Below are positions 1-7,641 of a DNA stretch of 33,176 bases, piece by piece; the first letter of the stretch is position 1, and every line of letters begins with the position of its first letter. The notes beneath the pieces were generated by a model. It was not told the DNA's origin, searched no databases, and saw only the letters and a list, made by a program, of their open reading frames with translations. A program made the position numbers and the translations under genes. Where the stretch lies: NCBI GenBank assembly GCA_964349515.1, contig CAYGHG010000014.1, positions 1 to 33,176 on the forward strand, written 5' to 3'. Origin of the DNA: CAYGHG01 sp964349515 (GTDB taxonomy: Bacteria; Oederibacteriota; PGYV01; CAYGHG01).

Positions 1-67
1 TTCCGGGGCAAAGGGGGTTGAAAAGAACGAATCCCCCCTACCCCCCCTTTCCGGGGCAAAGGGGGTT
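1..67. repeat. Tandem palindromic GC-rich repeat, about 48 bp period
   Basis: A 19-bp unit (TTCCGGGGCAAAGGGGGTT) occurs at 1-19 and again at 49-67. In the second copy CCCCCTTT and AAAGGGGG form an 8-bp stem around a 7-nt loop; the left arm of the first copy lies outside the window. The 48-bp period is a multiple of three and leaves the frame of the following radical SAM gene open. It resembles intergenic hairpin repeats, but here it abuts or enters a coding region. Confidence 0.75.
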
Positions 68-940
68 AACCAGTACTACAAAGACAAATACGAAAAACGC
101 GTTCAAAAGGTTACAATTTCTATCCCTTTTACCTGTCCGACGCTTGACGGAACGCTCGGCAGGAGAGGATGCTGGTACTGTGGTGACGGCAGCCTGCCTC
201 ATGGTAATGACCGGCATCTGCCTCTGGCAGAACAGCTCAGATTAAAAGTGGAAGGAATAAGCAAGCGCTACGGCAAAGATACGCTTATGATCGTTTATTT
301 TCAGACAAATACAAACACATATGCTGACATACAAAAACTCCGTGAAATATACACAGCGCCTTTAAAACACCCTGAGGTGATAGGCCTTGCCATAGGCACG
401 CGGCCTGACTGCCTGAGTGAAGATGTCATATCTCTTTTGGCGGAGTTGAAAGGCAGATATAAGGAAATCTGGCTTGAACTCGGGCTGCAGTCTTCAAATG
501 ATAATACGCTTAAAAGAATAAACAGGGGACATGATTCCGCTGCTTTTAGTGATGCGGTAAAAAGAGCAAAGGCCGCAGGGTTATATGTTGCAGGCCACAT
601 GATTGCGGGTTTCCCGTGGGAAACCCGTGAAGACTGCCTAACGACCGCGCGTTTTATGAAAGAGTGCGGAGTGGATGCGGTAAAAATCCATCCTTTTCAT
701 GTTGTCGAAGGCTCGGAGGCGGGAGAAGAATACAAAACAAAGCCGATGAAGCTGCTCTCGGTGGATGAATACGCGCATCTTGTGGCTGACATACTTGCCG
801 AACTCGGCGAAGAAATGCTGATACTGCGCTATACCGCGGAGCCTGACGAGAGGGTTTTAATAGCGCCGGAGTACTGCAAGCCGGAGTATAAGGATGTGAT
901 AAAGAAGAAGGTGGCCGTCATCATGAGGCGGAGTGGATAG
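2..940 (+). CDS. YhcC-type (TIGR01212-like) radical SAM protein, 5' end unresolved
   Basis: Radical SAM enzyme of the YhcC group, expected to bind a 4Fe-4S cluster and cleave S-adenosylmethionine in the cytoplasm; the family's substrate is not established. The family-like start NQYYKDKYEKRVQKV (from 68) is followed by CPTLDGTLGRRGCWYC, whose cysteines (codons 134, 170, 179) have the C-x11-C-x2-C layout typical of this group. Later motifs are YFQTNTNTY, GTRPDCL, LGLQSSNDNTL and HMIAGFPWET. From codon 68 there are 290 residues, near the usual length of about 300. No ATG, GTG or TTG exists in this frame between 2 and 247 that would include the cysteines, and the frame stays open through the repeat at 1-67. 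So the start lies upstream of the window or was displaced by the repeat. A GTG at 248 would delete the cluster motif and is unlikely. It ends with TAG at 938. Confidence 0.85.
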   Translation, partial: SGAKGVEKNESPLPPLSGAKGVNQYYKDKYEKRVQKVTISIPFTCPTLDGTLGRRGCWYCGDGSLPHGNDRHLPLAEQLRLKVEGISKRYGKDTLMIVYFQTNTNTYADIQKLREIYTAPLKHPEVIGLAIGTRPDCLSEDVISLLAELKGRYKEIWLELGLQSSNDNTLKRINRGHDSAAFSDAVKRAKAAGLYVAGHMIAGFPWETREDCLTTARFMKECGVDAVKIHPFHVVEGSEAGEEYKTKPMKLLSVDEYAHLVADILAELGEEMLILRYTAEPDERVLIAPEYCKPEYKDVIKKKVAVIMRRSG

Positions 941-1040
941 TTAGTATTTAAGAATGATAAGTTCAAAGGTGTGAAGTGTAAAGGTGCAAAGGTTGGAGAA
1001 ACGTGGGACAAAATACGCCTTGCGTATCCCGCTTTTTCTC

Positions 1041-1068
1041 TTGACTATAAAAGTATTTATAATAATAT
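1041..1068 (+). promoter_or_regulatory. Possible promoter for the tRNA gene
   Basis: TTGACT at 1041-1046 lies 16 nt before TAATAT at 1063-1068, in an AT-rich stretch. A better -10 hexamer, TATAAT at 1058-1063, has no matching -35 at normal spacing. Initiation near 1075 would give a leader of about 90 nt before the tRNA. Weak call. The rest of 941-1166 shows no gene. Confidence 0.35.
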
Positions 1069-1117
1069 TGTTATACGCTGCAAGGTTGTTGCAGCGCCGG
1101 GTTTTGGTTTTTTTTAC

Positions 1118-1145
1118 CTGAAACTTGAAACCTGCAACCTGAAAC
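1118..1145. repeat. Four tandem heptamers, CTGAAAC type
   Basis: Four consecutive 7-bp units read CTGAAAC, TTGAAAC, CTGCAAC and CTGAAAC. They lie in the non-coding gap between the radical SAM gene and the tRNA. No function is evident. Another heptamer family occurs in other gaps of this window. Confidence 0.7.
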
Positions 1146-1166
1146 AAAAATGATTTCAATTTTTAT

Positions 1167-1243
1167 GGGCGCGTAGCTCAGTTGGTTAGAGTACTAGCTC
1201 GACAAGCTAGGTGTCACTGGTTCGAGTCCAGTCGCGCCCACCA
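1167..1243 (+). tRNA. tRNA-Val (anticodon GAC)
   Basis: A complete 77-nt cloverleaf with encoded CCA. Acceptor arms GGGCGCG and CGCGCCC pair perfectly, with A73 then CCA. D stem GCTC/GAGT surrounds a 9-nt loop containing GTTGG. Anticodon stem CTAGC/GCTAG is perfect around the loop TCGACAA. The variable loop is GTGTC, and the T arm is ACTGG-TTCGAGT-CCAGT. The anticodon at 1201-1203 is GAC, reading valine GUC/GUU codons. Position 33 (base 1200) is C rather than the near-universal U. Reading the anticodon one base earlier (CGA, serine) would break the stem, and bacterial tRNA-Ser has a long variable arm, absent here. Confidence 0.93.
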
Positions 1244-1244
1244 T

Positions 1245-1282
1245 AAAAAATAAGGCCTGCCTATGGCAGGCCTTATTTTTTT
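1245..1282 (+). terminator. Rho-independent terminator after tRNA-Val
   Basis: A 17-bp inverted repeat with the GC core GGCCTGCC/GGCAGGCC around the loop TAT, flanked by an A-run and followed by seven T. It starts two bases after the CCA end. The A-run/T-run symmetry means it could also act on the minus strand. Confidence 0.92.
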
Positions 1283-1314
1283 CGAGAGCCGAAAGCCGGG
1301 CAGCCGATAAATGA

Positions 1315-1328
1315 GACAAAAGACAGGC
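1315..1328. repeat. Heptamer pair GACAAAA-GACAGGC
   Basis: Two adjacent 7-bp units in non-coding DNA. Similar units occur at 20937-20950 on the same strand and at 7580-7600 on the opposite strand. Function unknown. Confidence 0.45.
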
Positions 1329-1440
1329 CCATCCCGCCCGAAGGGGATAGGTGACGGCCGGTTTTCTATTTTAGATTATAGGTATTTACGTCTTGCGAAA
1401 GGCAAAAAAGATTGCGAATACAGGGCTTTTAAACAAAAAC

Positions 1441-1468
1441 AGCGGGGGCTAAAGCCCCCGCTCTACGA
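1441..1468. repeat. REP-like hairpin with CTACG tail
   Basis: The perfect inverted repeat AGCGGGGGC/GCCCCCGCT surrounds a TAAA loop and is followed by CTACGA. There is no T-run, so it is not a normal terminator. The gap 1244-1566 (323 nt) holds this repeat, the tRNA terminator, a heptamer pair (GACAAAA GACAGGC at 1315-1328) and a promoter at 1499-1527. I see no gene in it. Confidence 0.75.
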
Positions 1469-1498
1469 GTTTTGTAAATTTCATATTATTTTCCCGCC

Positions 1499-1527
1499 TT
1501 GTAAATCTGCCTTCCTTGTTGTATAAC
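1499..1527 (+). promoter_or_regulatory. Probable sigma-70-type promoter for the LUD-GH2-nucleotidyltransferase unit
   Basis: TTGTAA at 1499-1504, a 17-nt spacer, then TATAAC at 1522-1527. The -10 matches five of six consensus bases. Predicted initiation near 1534 leaves a short leader with AAGGAG at 1554-1559 ahead of the ATG at 1567. Confidence 0.6.
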
Positions 1528-1566
1528 TAATTAACCCACAAAATGCCTTTTTTAAGGAGCTGAAAA

Positions 1567-2157
1567 ATGAGGGAATATCCTGATTTTAACGTAAAAGAAC
1601 TTGAGGCAAAGCTTATTATAAAAGGTTATAAGGTCATACTTGCAGATTCGGCTGAGGCTGCGGTTGAGGCTATGCTCGGGGTTATTGACACAAAGGAAAG
1701 CGTGGGGGCGGGCGGGTCTTTGACTCTTCGCGAGATAAAGGCACTTGCTACTTTGAAAGCCAGGGGCAACAGCGTATATGACCACTGGCAGGAGGGCGCG
1801 TCTGCTGCCGATAAATCAGCGCTAAGGCGGGTGGCTTCGCGTGCTGATGTTTATCTGACATCAACCAATGCGCTCACGCTTGACGGTGAGCTTGTAAACT
1901 ATGACACATTTGGCAACAGGGCGGCAGCCATGATATACGGACCGGAAAAAGTAATAATCGTTGCCGGGTATAACAAAGTGGTAAAGGACCTGGAGGAAGC
2001 TGAGAAAAGAATAACAGGCAGAACAGCGCCTGCCAATGCGAAAAGGCTCGGGGTTGACAGGGCCGACAAACTTCTGAAAGTCAAGACAGTGATATATGCC
2101 TGCCCGGATGACACGGACATTACTGTGGTTTTGATAAAGGGTAAATACGGGATTTGA
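1567..2157 (+). CDS. LUD-domain (DUF162, LutC-like) protein
   Basis: A 196-residue cytoplasmic protein of the LUD fold. Family marks are GAGGSLTLREI (about residue 42), VYDHWQEG, ASRADVYLTSTNALTLDGEL (about 92-111), YDTFGNRAAAMIYGPEKVIIVAGYNKV, RTAPANAKRL, and a C-terminal ATP-grasp-free strand TDITVVLI. Related proteins belong to the lactate-utilisation group, but many stand-alone members have no known substrate, so no reaction is assigned. Stand-alone relatives usually carry a cysteine-rich segment between NAKRL and the final strand. Here that segment is replaced by VDRADKLLKVKTVIYACPDD with a single Cys. The start is supported by AAGGAG seven bases upstream. The gene is first of a three-gene unit; the next ATG follows its stop by 41 nt. 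Confidence 0.85.
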   Translation: MREYPDFNVKELEAKLIIKGYKVILADSAEAAVEAMLGVIDTKESVGAGGSLTLREIKALATLKARGNSVYDHWQEGASAADKSALRRVASRADVYLTSTNALTLDGELVNYDTFGNRAAAMIYGPEKVIIVAGYNKVVKDLEEAEKRITGRTAPANAKRLGVDRADKLLKVKTVIYACPDDTDITVVLIKGKYGI

Positions 2158-2198
2158 CGGGTGGCAATACTATTAAACGGACAAAAACGGAGATAAAA

Positions 2199-4313
2199 AT
2201 GAAAACTGTTGCGAGGCTTGACGGGGCATGGGATTTTAATCACAAAGGTCATAAGACAAAGATAAAAGTGCCGCTTAACTGGTACTTGGGAGGGCATGAC
2301 ATTTACGGGGAGGCTGAATACTCCCGTGATTTTAAGCTGAAGAAGCTTAAAGGCAGGAAATATTACATTAACTTTGACGGCGTTGATTACTTTGCGGATG
2401 TATTCATTAACGGCAAAAAAGCGGGCAGCCACGAGGGATATTTTCAGAAGTTCAGGTTTGATGTGACGAAACTTTTGAAAAACGGCGCGAATAAAATATG
2501 CGTGAAAGTAAATTCCCCAAAAGAAGAGGGCGGAGTCTGGCCTGATAAAAAGTTCCTGATAAAGGGCATTTTCAACCACCACGACGCGAGGCCGGGTTCA
2601 TGGGATAAAACTCACGGGCAGGACAGGAATACAGGCGGGATATGGAACAGCGTATATGTGACAGAGGCGGCTGCGGTTGAAATAGAGAGGGTGAAAATCA
2701 CCCCGTTTTTAAAGCCTGACGGTGTCTGGAATGTTTCGATGGAACTCTCGTACATAAATAATTCTGATAAGGAAGAGGAAGCCCTGTTGGGAACAGAGAT
2801 GGAACCTAAAAATTTCAAGGGCAAATCAGAGAAACTGACGCGCAGGTTTACACTTGAAAAGGGAAAAGGCACATTCACTGTTTATCACGACGTGGTTAAT
2901 CCCGCGCTGTGGTGGACTTGGGATCTCGGTAAGCCAAACCTTTATGATTTTACCTTCACGCTGAAAACAGCCTCGGGTTCTGATTCTTTAAAAGAAACAT
3001 CCGGAATAAGACAGCTGACAAAAGAGGGGATAAACTGGTATCTTAACGGCAAGCGGCTGTTCCTGCGCGGTACAAACATGATACCCACGCAGTTTCTGTC
3101 GGAGTACACCCCTGAACTGATAAAGAAAGATATTAAAATGATGCGCGAAGCAAATCTCAACATGATGCGCATACACGCGCACGTGAACAGGGAGGAGCTT
3201 TACGCTGAGTTTGACAGGGCAGGCATCATGGTTTGGCAGGATTTCGCGCTTATCTGGGGTTATGAGACAACCGATAAATTCATGGAAAACGCGGCGCGCC
3301 AGATAAAAGAGATGATAGACATGCATTACAACAGGCCTTCGATAACTGTTTGGTGCTGCCACAATGAGCCTTTTGTAAACGAAAAACAGCTCGACCCTGT
3401 GCTGTACAACGCGGCGCGTGCCGCCGACCCTGTGCGATATATTGACACTGCCTCTGATTTCAAGCAGCACCACTATCAGGGGTGGTACTATGACGACAAC
3501 ATAACAAACTCGTGGTCCACCTTTGACGCTGTTAAAAAAGCGGGCATCATAACCGAGTACGGAGCACAGGCCCTGCCGTGCCTTGACACGCTGAAAAAAA
3601 CCTTCAAAGAAGAAGAACTCTTTCCCATGAACCGCGGGGTGTGGGAGTTCCGCGATTTTCAGTGCAGGACAAACTTCGTCATTGCGGGATTAAAAGAGGG
3701 CGCCTCCATAGAGGAGTTCATAGAGAGCTCGCAAAAGTACCAGTCTGACCTCATAAAAGAGCAGACAGAGCTTTTCCGCCACAAAAAGCATGAGGTAATA
3801 GGCGGATTGCTGCACTTCATGATGATGGAGTGCTGGCCATCTATTACCTGGGCTGTGGTGGACTATTTCAGGGTGCCTAAGAAGGGCTACTACGCGCTTA
3901 AAACCGCGATGCAGCCTCTGCTTCCGTGTTACAGGCTTGTGACCAAAAAAGTGGCGGCAGGAGAGCAGATAGGGTGGGGCTCGCTGTGGCCCATGCTGAC
4001 TGTCATAAATGACCTGCATCAGGATTTTAAAAACGTATCATTCAGGGTTTCACTGCGCTCGCCTGACAATAAGCGATATTTTTCGGCGGAGAAAAAAGCA
4101 GACATAAAAGCTGACTGCGTTTCTTCGCCCTTTGAAACAGGTGTCGTGACTTTTGAGGGGGACAATTTTAAAGTCCCGCAGGGCGCGGCAACAGGCACGC
4201 ATGTGATAGAGATTTCACTTGCAGATTCCGAGGGTAAAATAATCGCATATAATGATTATGAGTTTGAAGTAATCAGCGGGTTAAATAATGCCTGCGCGCC
4301 GGGCGGGTACTGA
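2199..4313 (+). CDS. Glycoside hydrolase family 2 protein (beta-mannosidase/beta-galactosidase-like)
   Basis: A retaining glycosidase of family GH2, 704 residues. An N-terminal sugar-binding jelly roll (about 1-160) opens with LDGAWDFNHKG and contains FDGVDYFADVFINGKKAGSH. An immunoglobulin-like domain follows (about 165-275, ending GIRQL). The catalytic barrel starts at LNGKRLFLRGTNM and carries the acid/base glutamate in WCCHNEPF (E390) and the nucleophile in ITEYGAQ (E453). A further beta domain ends the protein. No signal peptide is visible, so it probably acts on imported oligosaccharides in the cytoplasm; sugar specificity cannot be told. ATG at 2199 has CGGAG 7 nt upstream. A TTG at 2154 overlapping the previous stop would add 15 residues with no family similarity. 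The 3' end overlaps the next gene by 26 bp. Confidence 0.88.
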   Translation: MKTVARLDGAWDFNHKGHKTKIKVPLNWYLGGHDIYGEAEYSRDFKLKKLKGRKYYINFDGVDYFADVFINGKKAGSHEGYFQKFRFDVTKLLKNGANKICVKVNSPKEEGGVWPDKKFLIKGIFNHHDARPGSWDKTHGQDRNTGGIWNSVYVTEAAAVEIERVKITPFLKPDGVWNVSMELSYINNSDKEEEALLGTEMEPKNFKGKSEKLTRRFTLEKGKGTFTVYHDVVNPALWWTWDLGKPNLYDFTFTLKTASGSDSLKETSGIRQLTKEGINWYLNGKRLFLRGTNMIPTQFLSEYTPELIKKDIKMMREANLNMMRIHAHVNREELYAEFDRAGIMVWQDFALIWGYETTDKFMENAARQIKEMIDMHYNRPSITVWCCHNEPFVNEKQLDPVLYNAARAADPVRYIDTASDFKQHHYQGWYYDDNITNSWSTFDAVKKAGIITEYGAQALPCLDTLKKTFKEEELFPMNRGVWEFRDFQCRTNFVIAGLKEGASIEEFIESSQKYQSDLIKEQTELFRHKKHEVIGGLLHFMMMECWPSITWAVVDYFRVPKKGYYALKTAMQPLLPCYRLVTKKVAAGEQIGWGSLWPMLTVINDLHQDFKNVSFRVSLRSPDNKRYFSAEKKADIKADCVSSPFETGVVTFEGDNFKVPQGAATGTHVIEISLADSEGKIIAYNDYEFEVISGLNNACAPGGY

Positions 4314-6924
4314 TACAGTGACTCTTATAACCGCGCACCAGAATATGGATTTTGACGCGCTCGCGTCCATGGTTGCGGCGTCAAAACTCTACGCGGGAAG
4401 CACTTTGTACATGCCGTGGGGGTATGAAGGCGCGGTAAAAAGGTTCATGACACTTTTTAAACACAAGTACCCGCTGAAAAACAACCCTGATTTGGAAAAA
4501 GTTGAGCGTGTGGTATTTGTGGACAGGCTGCCGAAGACACTGCCGCAGGTTTTGCTGGATGCCATTAACACGCAAAAGCCGGAAATCATTATTTACAGCC
4601 ATCACGCAGGCCAGGAGTCGCTGCCCGGCCATAAGGTGAAAAAGACAGAATTCCCATACGGCTCGTGCGCAGCCGGGCTGGTCGAGGAACTGATGGAAAA
4701 GGGAATTGAAATAACACCTGACGAGGCTCTCCTGTACCTGCTCGGCATACATACGGACACAGGCTCTTTTTCCTACATCAGCACCACGCCTGCTGATATA
4801 CGGGTTGCCGCCCGGCTGTATGAAAAAAATATCAACATGAAGCTGTTTTCTTCTTTCTTAAATGAAGAGTTTGACGCGCCGCAGGTAAAACTGTTTAACC
4901 GGCTGATGAAAAACATGCAGCAGTTTGAGGTAAAGGGCCACAGGATAATAATAACCTACGCGAGATTCAAGCAGCACATAAGCCACCTAAGCGACGTGAC
5001 CGAGCAGATGGCGCGGGTTAATTCCGCTGACGCGATAATATCTGTGGCGCAGATGGAAAACAAGATTTTCTTAACCGGAAGAAGCGCCAGCCCAAACATT
5101 GACATCAGGCCGATACTTCAAGAATTCAGGGGCGGCGGCCATAAATCAGCCGCGGCCGCGGTGGTGCAGGTAAAAAAGGGCGTGACAATAAAAAATATAA
5201 AAGACCGCGTCTATGAGGGGTTCATAAATGCCGTGCAGGAGCGCTATACTGTGGCTGACCTGATGAGCTCGCCGGTCAGGGCCATACCGCCCACGCTTAC
5301 CATAAACGAAGCATACAAAGTGGTAATCAGGTTCAACAATAACGGCCTGCCTGTGGTAAAAGAGGACAGGCTTATGGGGTTTATCACAAAAGAGGACCTC
5401 GAAAAAGGCATGCAGCACAATCTCGGCTCCATCCCTGTGAGCGGCTACATGAGCACAAAGGTGATAACAGTGAGCGAAGAAACTCCGGTGCCCGAGGCCC
5501 AGAGGCTGATGCTCAAATATAACATAGGGCATCTGCCTGTGGTAAAAGGCGACACCCTGACGGGCATAGTGACGCGTACTGACCTTTTAAATTATCTTTA
5601 TAATGAAAGCCCGGTAAAAAAACAAAAGATAGTATTCAGGGAGAGCGGGATCAATGTGGCAGCTGAAATGGAGCAAAAGCTTGAGCCCGAGACCTTTAAG
5701 TTCATTCGCGACATAGGGGCGTATGCCGACGAATTCGGCGTGGATGTTTACCTGGTGGGCGGCATAGTGCGCGATTTGTTCCTGAAGGTAAAAGACCTGG
5801 ATATTGACATAACAGTGGAAGGCGACGGCATGGAGTTCGCGCGCTTTCTGGCGGACAAACTCAAGGGAAGTTACAAGGCTTTTGACCGGTTTAAAACGGC
5901 AAAGGTATTTCTGGAAGGCGGGCGCCGCATAGACGTGACCAGCGCGCGCGCGGAGTTCTACGAATACCCCGCGGCCCTGCCGGAGATAGAGTTTACGGCG
6001 ATAAGATATGACCTGTACAGGCGCGATTTTACCATAAACGCCCTGGCCATACAGATTAACCGCAGTTCTTTCGGCCGGTTCATAGACTACTTTGACGGTT
6101 ATGAAGACCTGAAAAACGGCGTCATAAAAACCCTCTACAACATGAGTTTCATAGACGACCCGACAAGGATTCTGAGGGCGGTCAGGTTTGAGCAGAGGCT
6201 GGGGTTTAAGTTTGAGGAAAATACGGCAAGGTTCATAAGGGAGACTTTAAAATACAACATATTTGAGTCAATGCCCGGCGAGAGGATAAGGGATGAGATA
6301 CTGATTCTTCTTGATGAAGAGGTGCCTCTAAAGCCCATAAAAAGGCTCGACACTCTGGGCGTACTGGAAAAAATCCACCCGGCGCTTGAGCTGACCGAGA
6401 GGGCAGAGGCGCTTTTTAGAAAATCTTCGCGCTTTATGGAAAAGCACATAATAGCGGAGGCGGCAGGAGATTATGACAGGCCGCTGGTCTATATGCTGCT
6501 GCTCACCTCTGACATGAAAGAAGCGGAGGCGATGGAAGTTATGCAGAGGCTCAAAGCAAAAAACAGCTGGATAAAAACAGTCTCAGCGGTAAGGACACAC
6601 GGGAAAAAAATTCACCAGGCGCTTGAAAAAAAGACATCTTCCGCCTCCGCGGTGCACGCTGTGCTGAATCACTTGAGTTATGAGGCTCTCATTTATCTGG
6701 CCGTTGCGTCGGAGACCGAGGCAGCAGTGAAAAGGATAGAGGAGTTCATAACAAAACTAAAAGGAATAAAACCCCGCATAACGGGTGCTGATCTGAAAAA
6801 AATGGGAATAAAGCCCGGCCCGGTTTTCAGCGAGATATTGGAGGCTGTTTCCGAGGCGAAATTAAACGGCGGTTTGAGCACTAAAAAAGAAGAAGTGGAT
6901 TTTGTTAAGAAAAATTATTTGTAA
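4288..6924 (+). CDS. DHH-DHHA1-CBS-CBS-poly(A) polymerase/tRNA nucleotidyltransferase fusion
   Basis: An 878-residue multidomain nucleotidyltransferase of the type that in some bacteria adds A (or CCA) to tRNA 3' ends. A DHH phosphoesterase-like domain has HQNMDFDALAS (17-27), VVFVDR, and GIHTDTGSF (153-161). DHHA1 has EFRGGGHKSA (279-288). Two CBS domains span about 319-440, each with a LPVVK core. The class II polymerase head begins VYLVGGIVRD with catalytic DLDIDI (D505, D507), then RRDFTINALA and the helical tail DDPTRILRAVRFEQRLGF. The canonical DHH triad reads SHH (104-106), so one metal ligand is changed. A GTG at 4318 is an alternative start ten codons later, immediately before the first DHH strand; neither start has a clear ribosome site. 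Overlap with the GH2 gene suggests translational coupling. Confidence 0.88.
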   Translation: MPARRAGTDTVTLITAHQNMDFDALASMVAASKLYAGSTLYMPWGYEGAVKRFMTLFKHKYPLKNNPDLEKVERVVFVDRLPKTLPQVLLDAINTQKPEIIIYSHHAGQESLPGHKVKKTEFPYGSCAAGLVEELMEKGIEITPDEALLYLLGIHTDTGSFSYISTTPADIRVAARLYEKNINMKLFSSFLNEEFDAPQVKLFNRLMKNMQQFEVKGHRIIITYARFKQHISHLSDVTEQMARVNSADAIISVAQMENKIFLTGRSASPNIDIRPILQEFRGGGHKSAAAAVVQVKKGVTIKNIKDRVYEGFINAVQERYTVADLMSSPVRAIPPTLTINEAYKVVIRFNNNGLPVVKEDRLMGFITKEDLEKGMQHNLGSIPVSGYMSTKVITVSEETPVPEAQRLMLKYNIGHLPVVKGDTLTGIVTRTDLLNYLYNESPVKKQKIVFRESGINVAAEMEQKLEPETFKFIRDIGAYADEFGVDVYLVGGIVRDLFLKVKDLDIDITVEGDGMEFARFLADKLKGSYKAFDRFKTAKVFLEGGRRIDVTSARAEFYEYPAALPEIEFTAIRYDLYRRDFTINALAIQINRSSFGRFIDYFDGYEDLKNGVIKTLYNMSFIDDPTRILRAVRFEQRLGFKFEENTARFIRETLKYNIFESMPGERIRDEILILLDEEVPLKPIKRLDTLGVLEKIHPALELTERAEALFRKSSRFMEKHIIAEAAGDYDRPLVYMLLLTSDMKEAEAMEVMQRLKAKNSWIKTVSAVRTHGKKIHQALEKKTSSASAVHAVLNHLSYEALIYLAVASETEAAVKRIEEFITKLKGIKPRITGADLKKMGIKPGPVFSEILEAVSEAKLNGGLSTKKEEVDFVKKNYL

Positions 6925-6968
6925 ATGATTGAAGTTAAATACTCTGTGTAAGGTAAAATCCGGATTTC

Positions 6969-6995
6969 GGGCGACGCACCGCATCGCCCCTACGG
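6969..6995. repeat. Hairpin repeat GGGCGA...TCGCCC with CTACG tail
   Basis: GGGCGA at 6969-6974 pairs with TCGCCC at 6984-6989; an inner GC/GC pair lies beyond a C-A mismatch. CTACGG follows directly. The tail matches that of the hairpin at 1441, so the two may share an origin. It sits between the nucleotidyltransferase and nitroreductase genes, has no T-run, and the remaining gap sequence shows no gene. Confidence 0.65.
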
Positions 6996-7037
6996 ATACT
7001 GCAAAAGATTCATGATTATAAAGGAGGCTGACTTAAC

Positions 7038-7535
7038 ATGGATATATTTGAAGCAATAAAAACCAGGCGCAGTGTGCGCAGGTATGTAAAAAACGCTGAG
7101 ATACCATACTCACACCTTGAGCAGATTGCCGGTGCCGGCAGGTTCGCGCCCAGCGCCCGCTCGGTCAACCCTTACAGGTTTGTGATAATTACAGGAGGTG
7201 AGCGCCTTACCGGGCTTGCCGGAATCATAGGGTCAAACGGCAGGTTTCTGAATGACGCGTCAGCGGCTATTATCACGGTATGCGAAGATACGAAGTATTA
7301 CCTCGAAGACGGCTGCGCCGCGACTGAAAACATACTGCTGTCCGCGCATGCATTCGGCTACGGAGCCTGCTGGATAGCAGGGGATAAAAAGGACTACTGC
7401 GCTGATGTATTGAAATTCGTAAACGCGCCTGAGGGGTATAAACTGATAAGCGTGATATCATTAGGGGTGCCGGATGAGAATCCGGTAAAGGAAAAACTGG
7501 CGGCGGAAATAGCAGTGGTAAAGGACAGGTTTTGA
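7038..7535 (+). CDS. Nitroreductase-family FMN oxidoreductase
   Basis: A 165-residue member of the nitroreductase fold: FMN-binding, NAD(P)H-dependent and usually dimeric in the cytoplasm; the natural substrate is unknown. It begins MDIFEAIKTRRSVRRY, the family's phosphate-binding start, followed by FAPSARSVNPYRFVI (flavin contact). GCAATENILLSAHAFGYGACWIAG at about 92-115 is the typical central helix, and VISLGVPDEN near residue 141 is the C-terminal signature. Length is typical of the short subgroup. AAGGAGG at 7021-7027 sits 10 nt before the ATG. The gene stands alone; a weak TTGAAG/TAAAAT pair (6929 and 6954, spacer 19) is the only promoter-like signal upstream. Confidence 0.9.
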   Translation: MDIFEAIKTRRSVRRYVKNAEIPYSHLEQIAGAGRFAPSARSVNPYRFVIITGGERLTGLAGIIGSNGRFLNDASAAIITVCEDTKYYLEDGCAATENILLSAHAFGYGACWIAGDKKDYCADVLKFVNAPEGYKLISVISLGVPDENPVKEKLAAEIAVVKDRF

Positions 7536-7579
7536 GGCTTGAACCGCGGGGTGCTTTGCGGGTGTAAGCAGTGCTTAAC

Positions 7580-7600
7580 TTTTGTCTTTTGTCTCCTGTC
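7580..7600. repeat. Three heptamers, TTTTGTC type
   Basis: TTTTGTC, TTTTGTC and TCCTGTC follow each other in the gap before rplM. The reverse complements, GACAAAA and GACAGGA, match the heptamers at 1315 and 20937. Non-coding, function unknown. Confidence 0.5.
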
Positions 7601-7641
7601 TTTCTTATGACTTTTTATGGTTTTAAAACAACTTTTAGTTG

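Noticed and set aside
1..67. CRISPR array
   Set aside because: Only two copies, a hairpin-rich repeat of 19 bp with a 29-bp spacing, and no cas genes.
18..245. 75-codon open frame from TTG at 18
   Set aside because: It runs through the GC-rich repeat and out of frame across the radical SAM cysteine motif, which is clearly coding in another frame.
1199..1205. Reading the tRNA anticodon as CGA (serine)
   Set aside because: It needs a shifted anticodon stem that does not pair, and the variable loop is only 5 nt, unlike bacterial tRNA-Ser.
1311..1526. 71-codon open frame between tRNA terminator and LUD gene
   Set aside because: It covers a heptamer repeat, a hairpin repeat and the promoter, has no ribosome site and no protein-like sequence.
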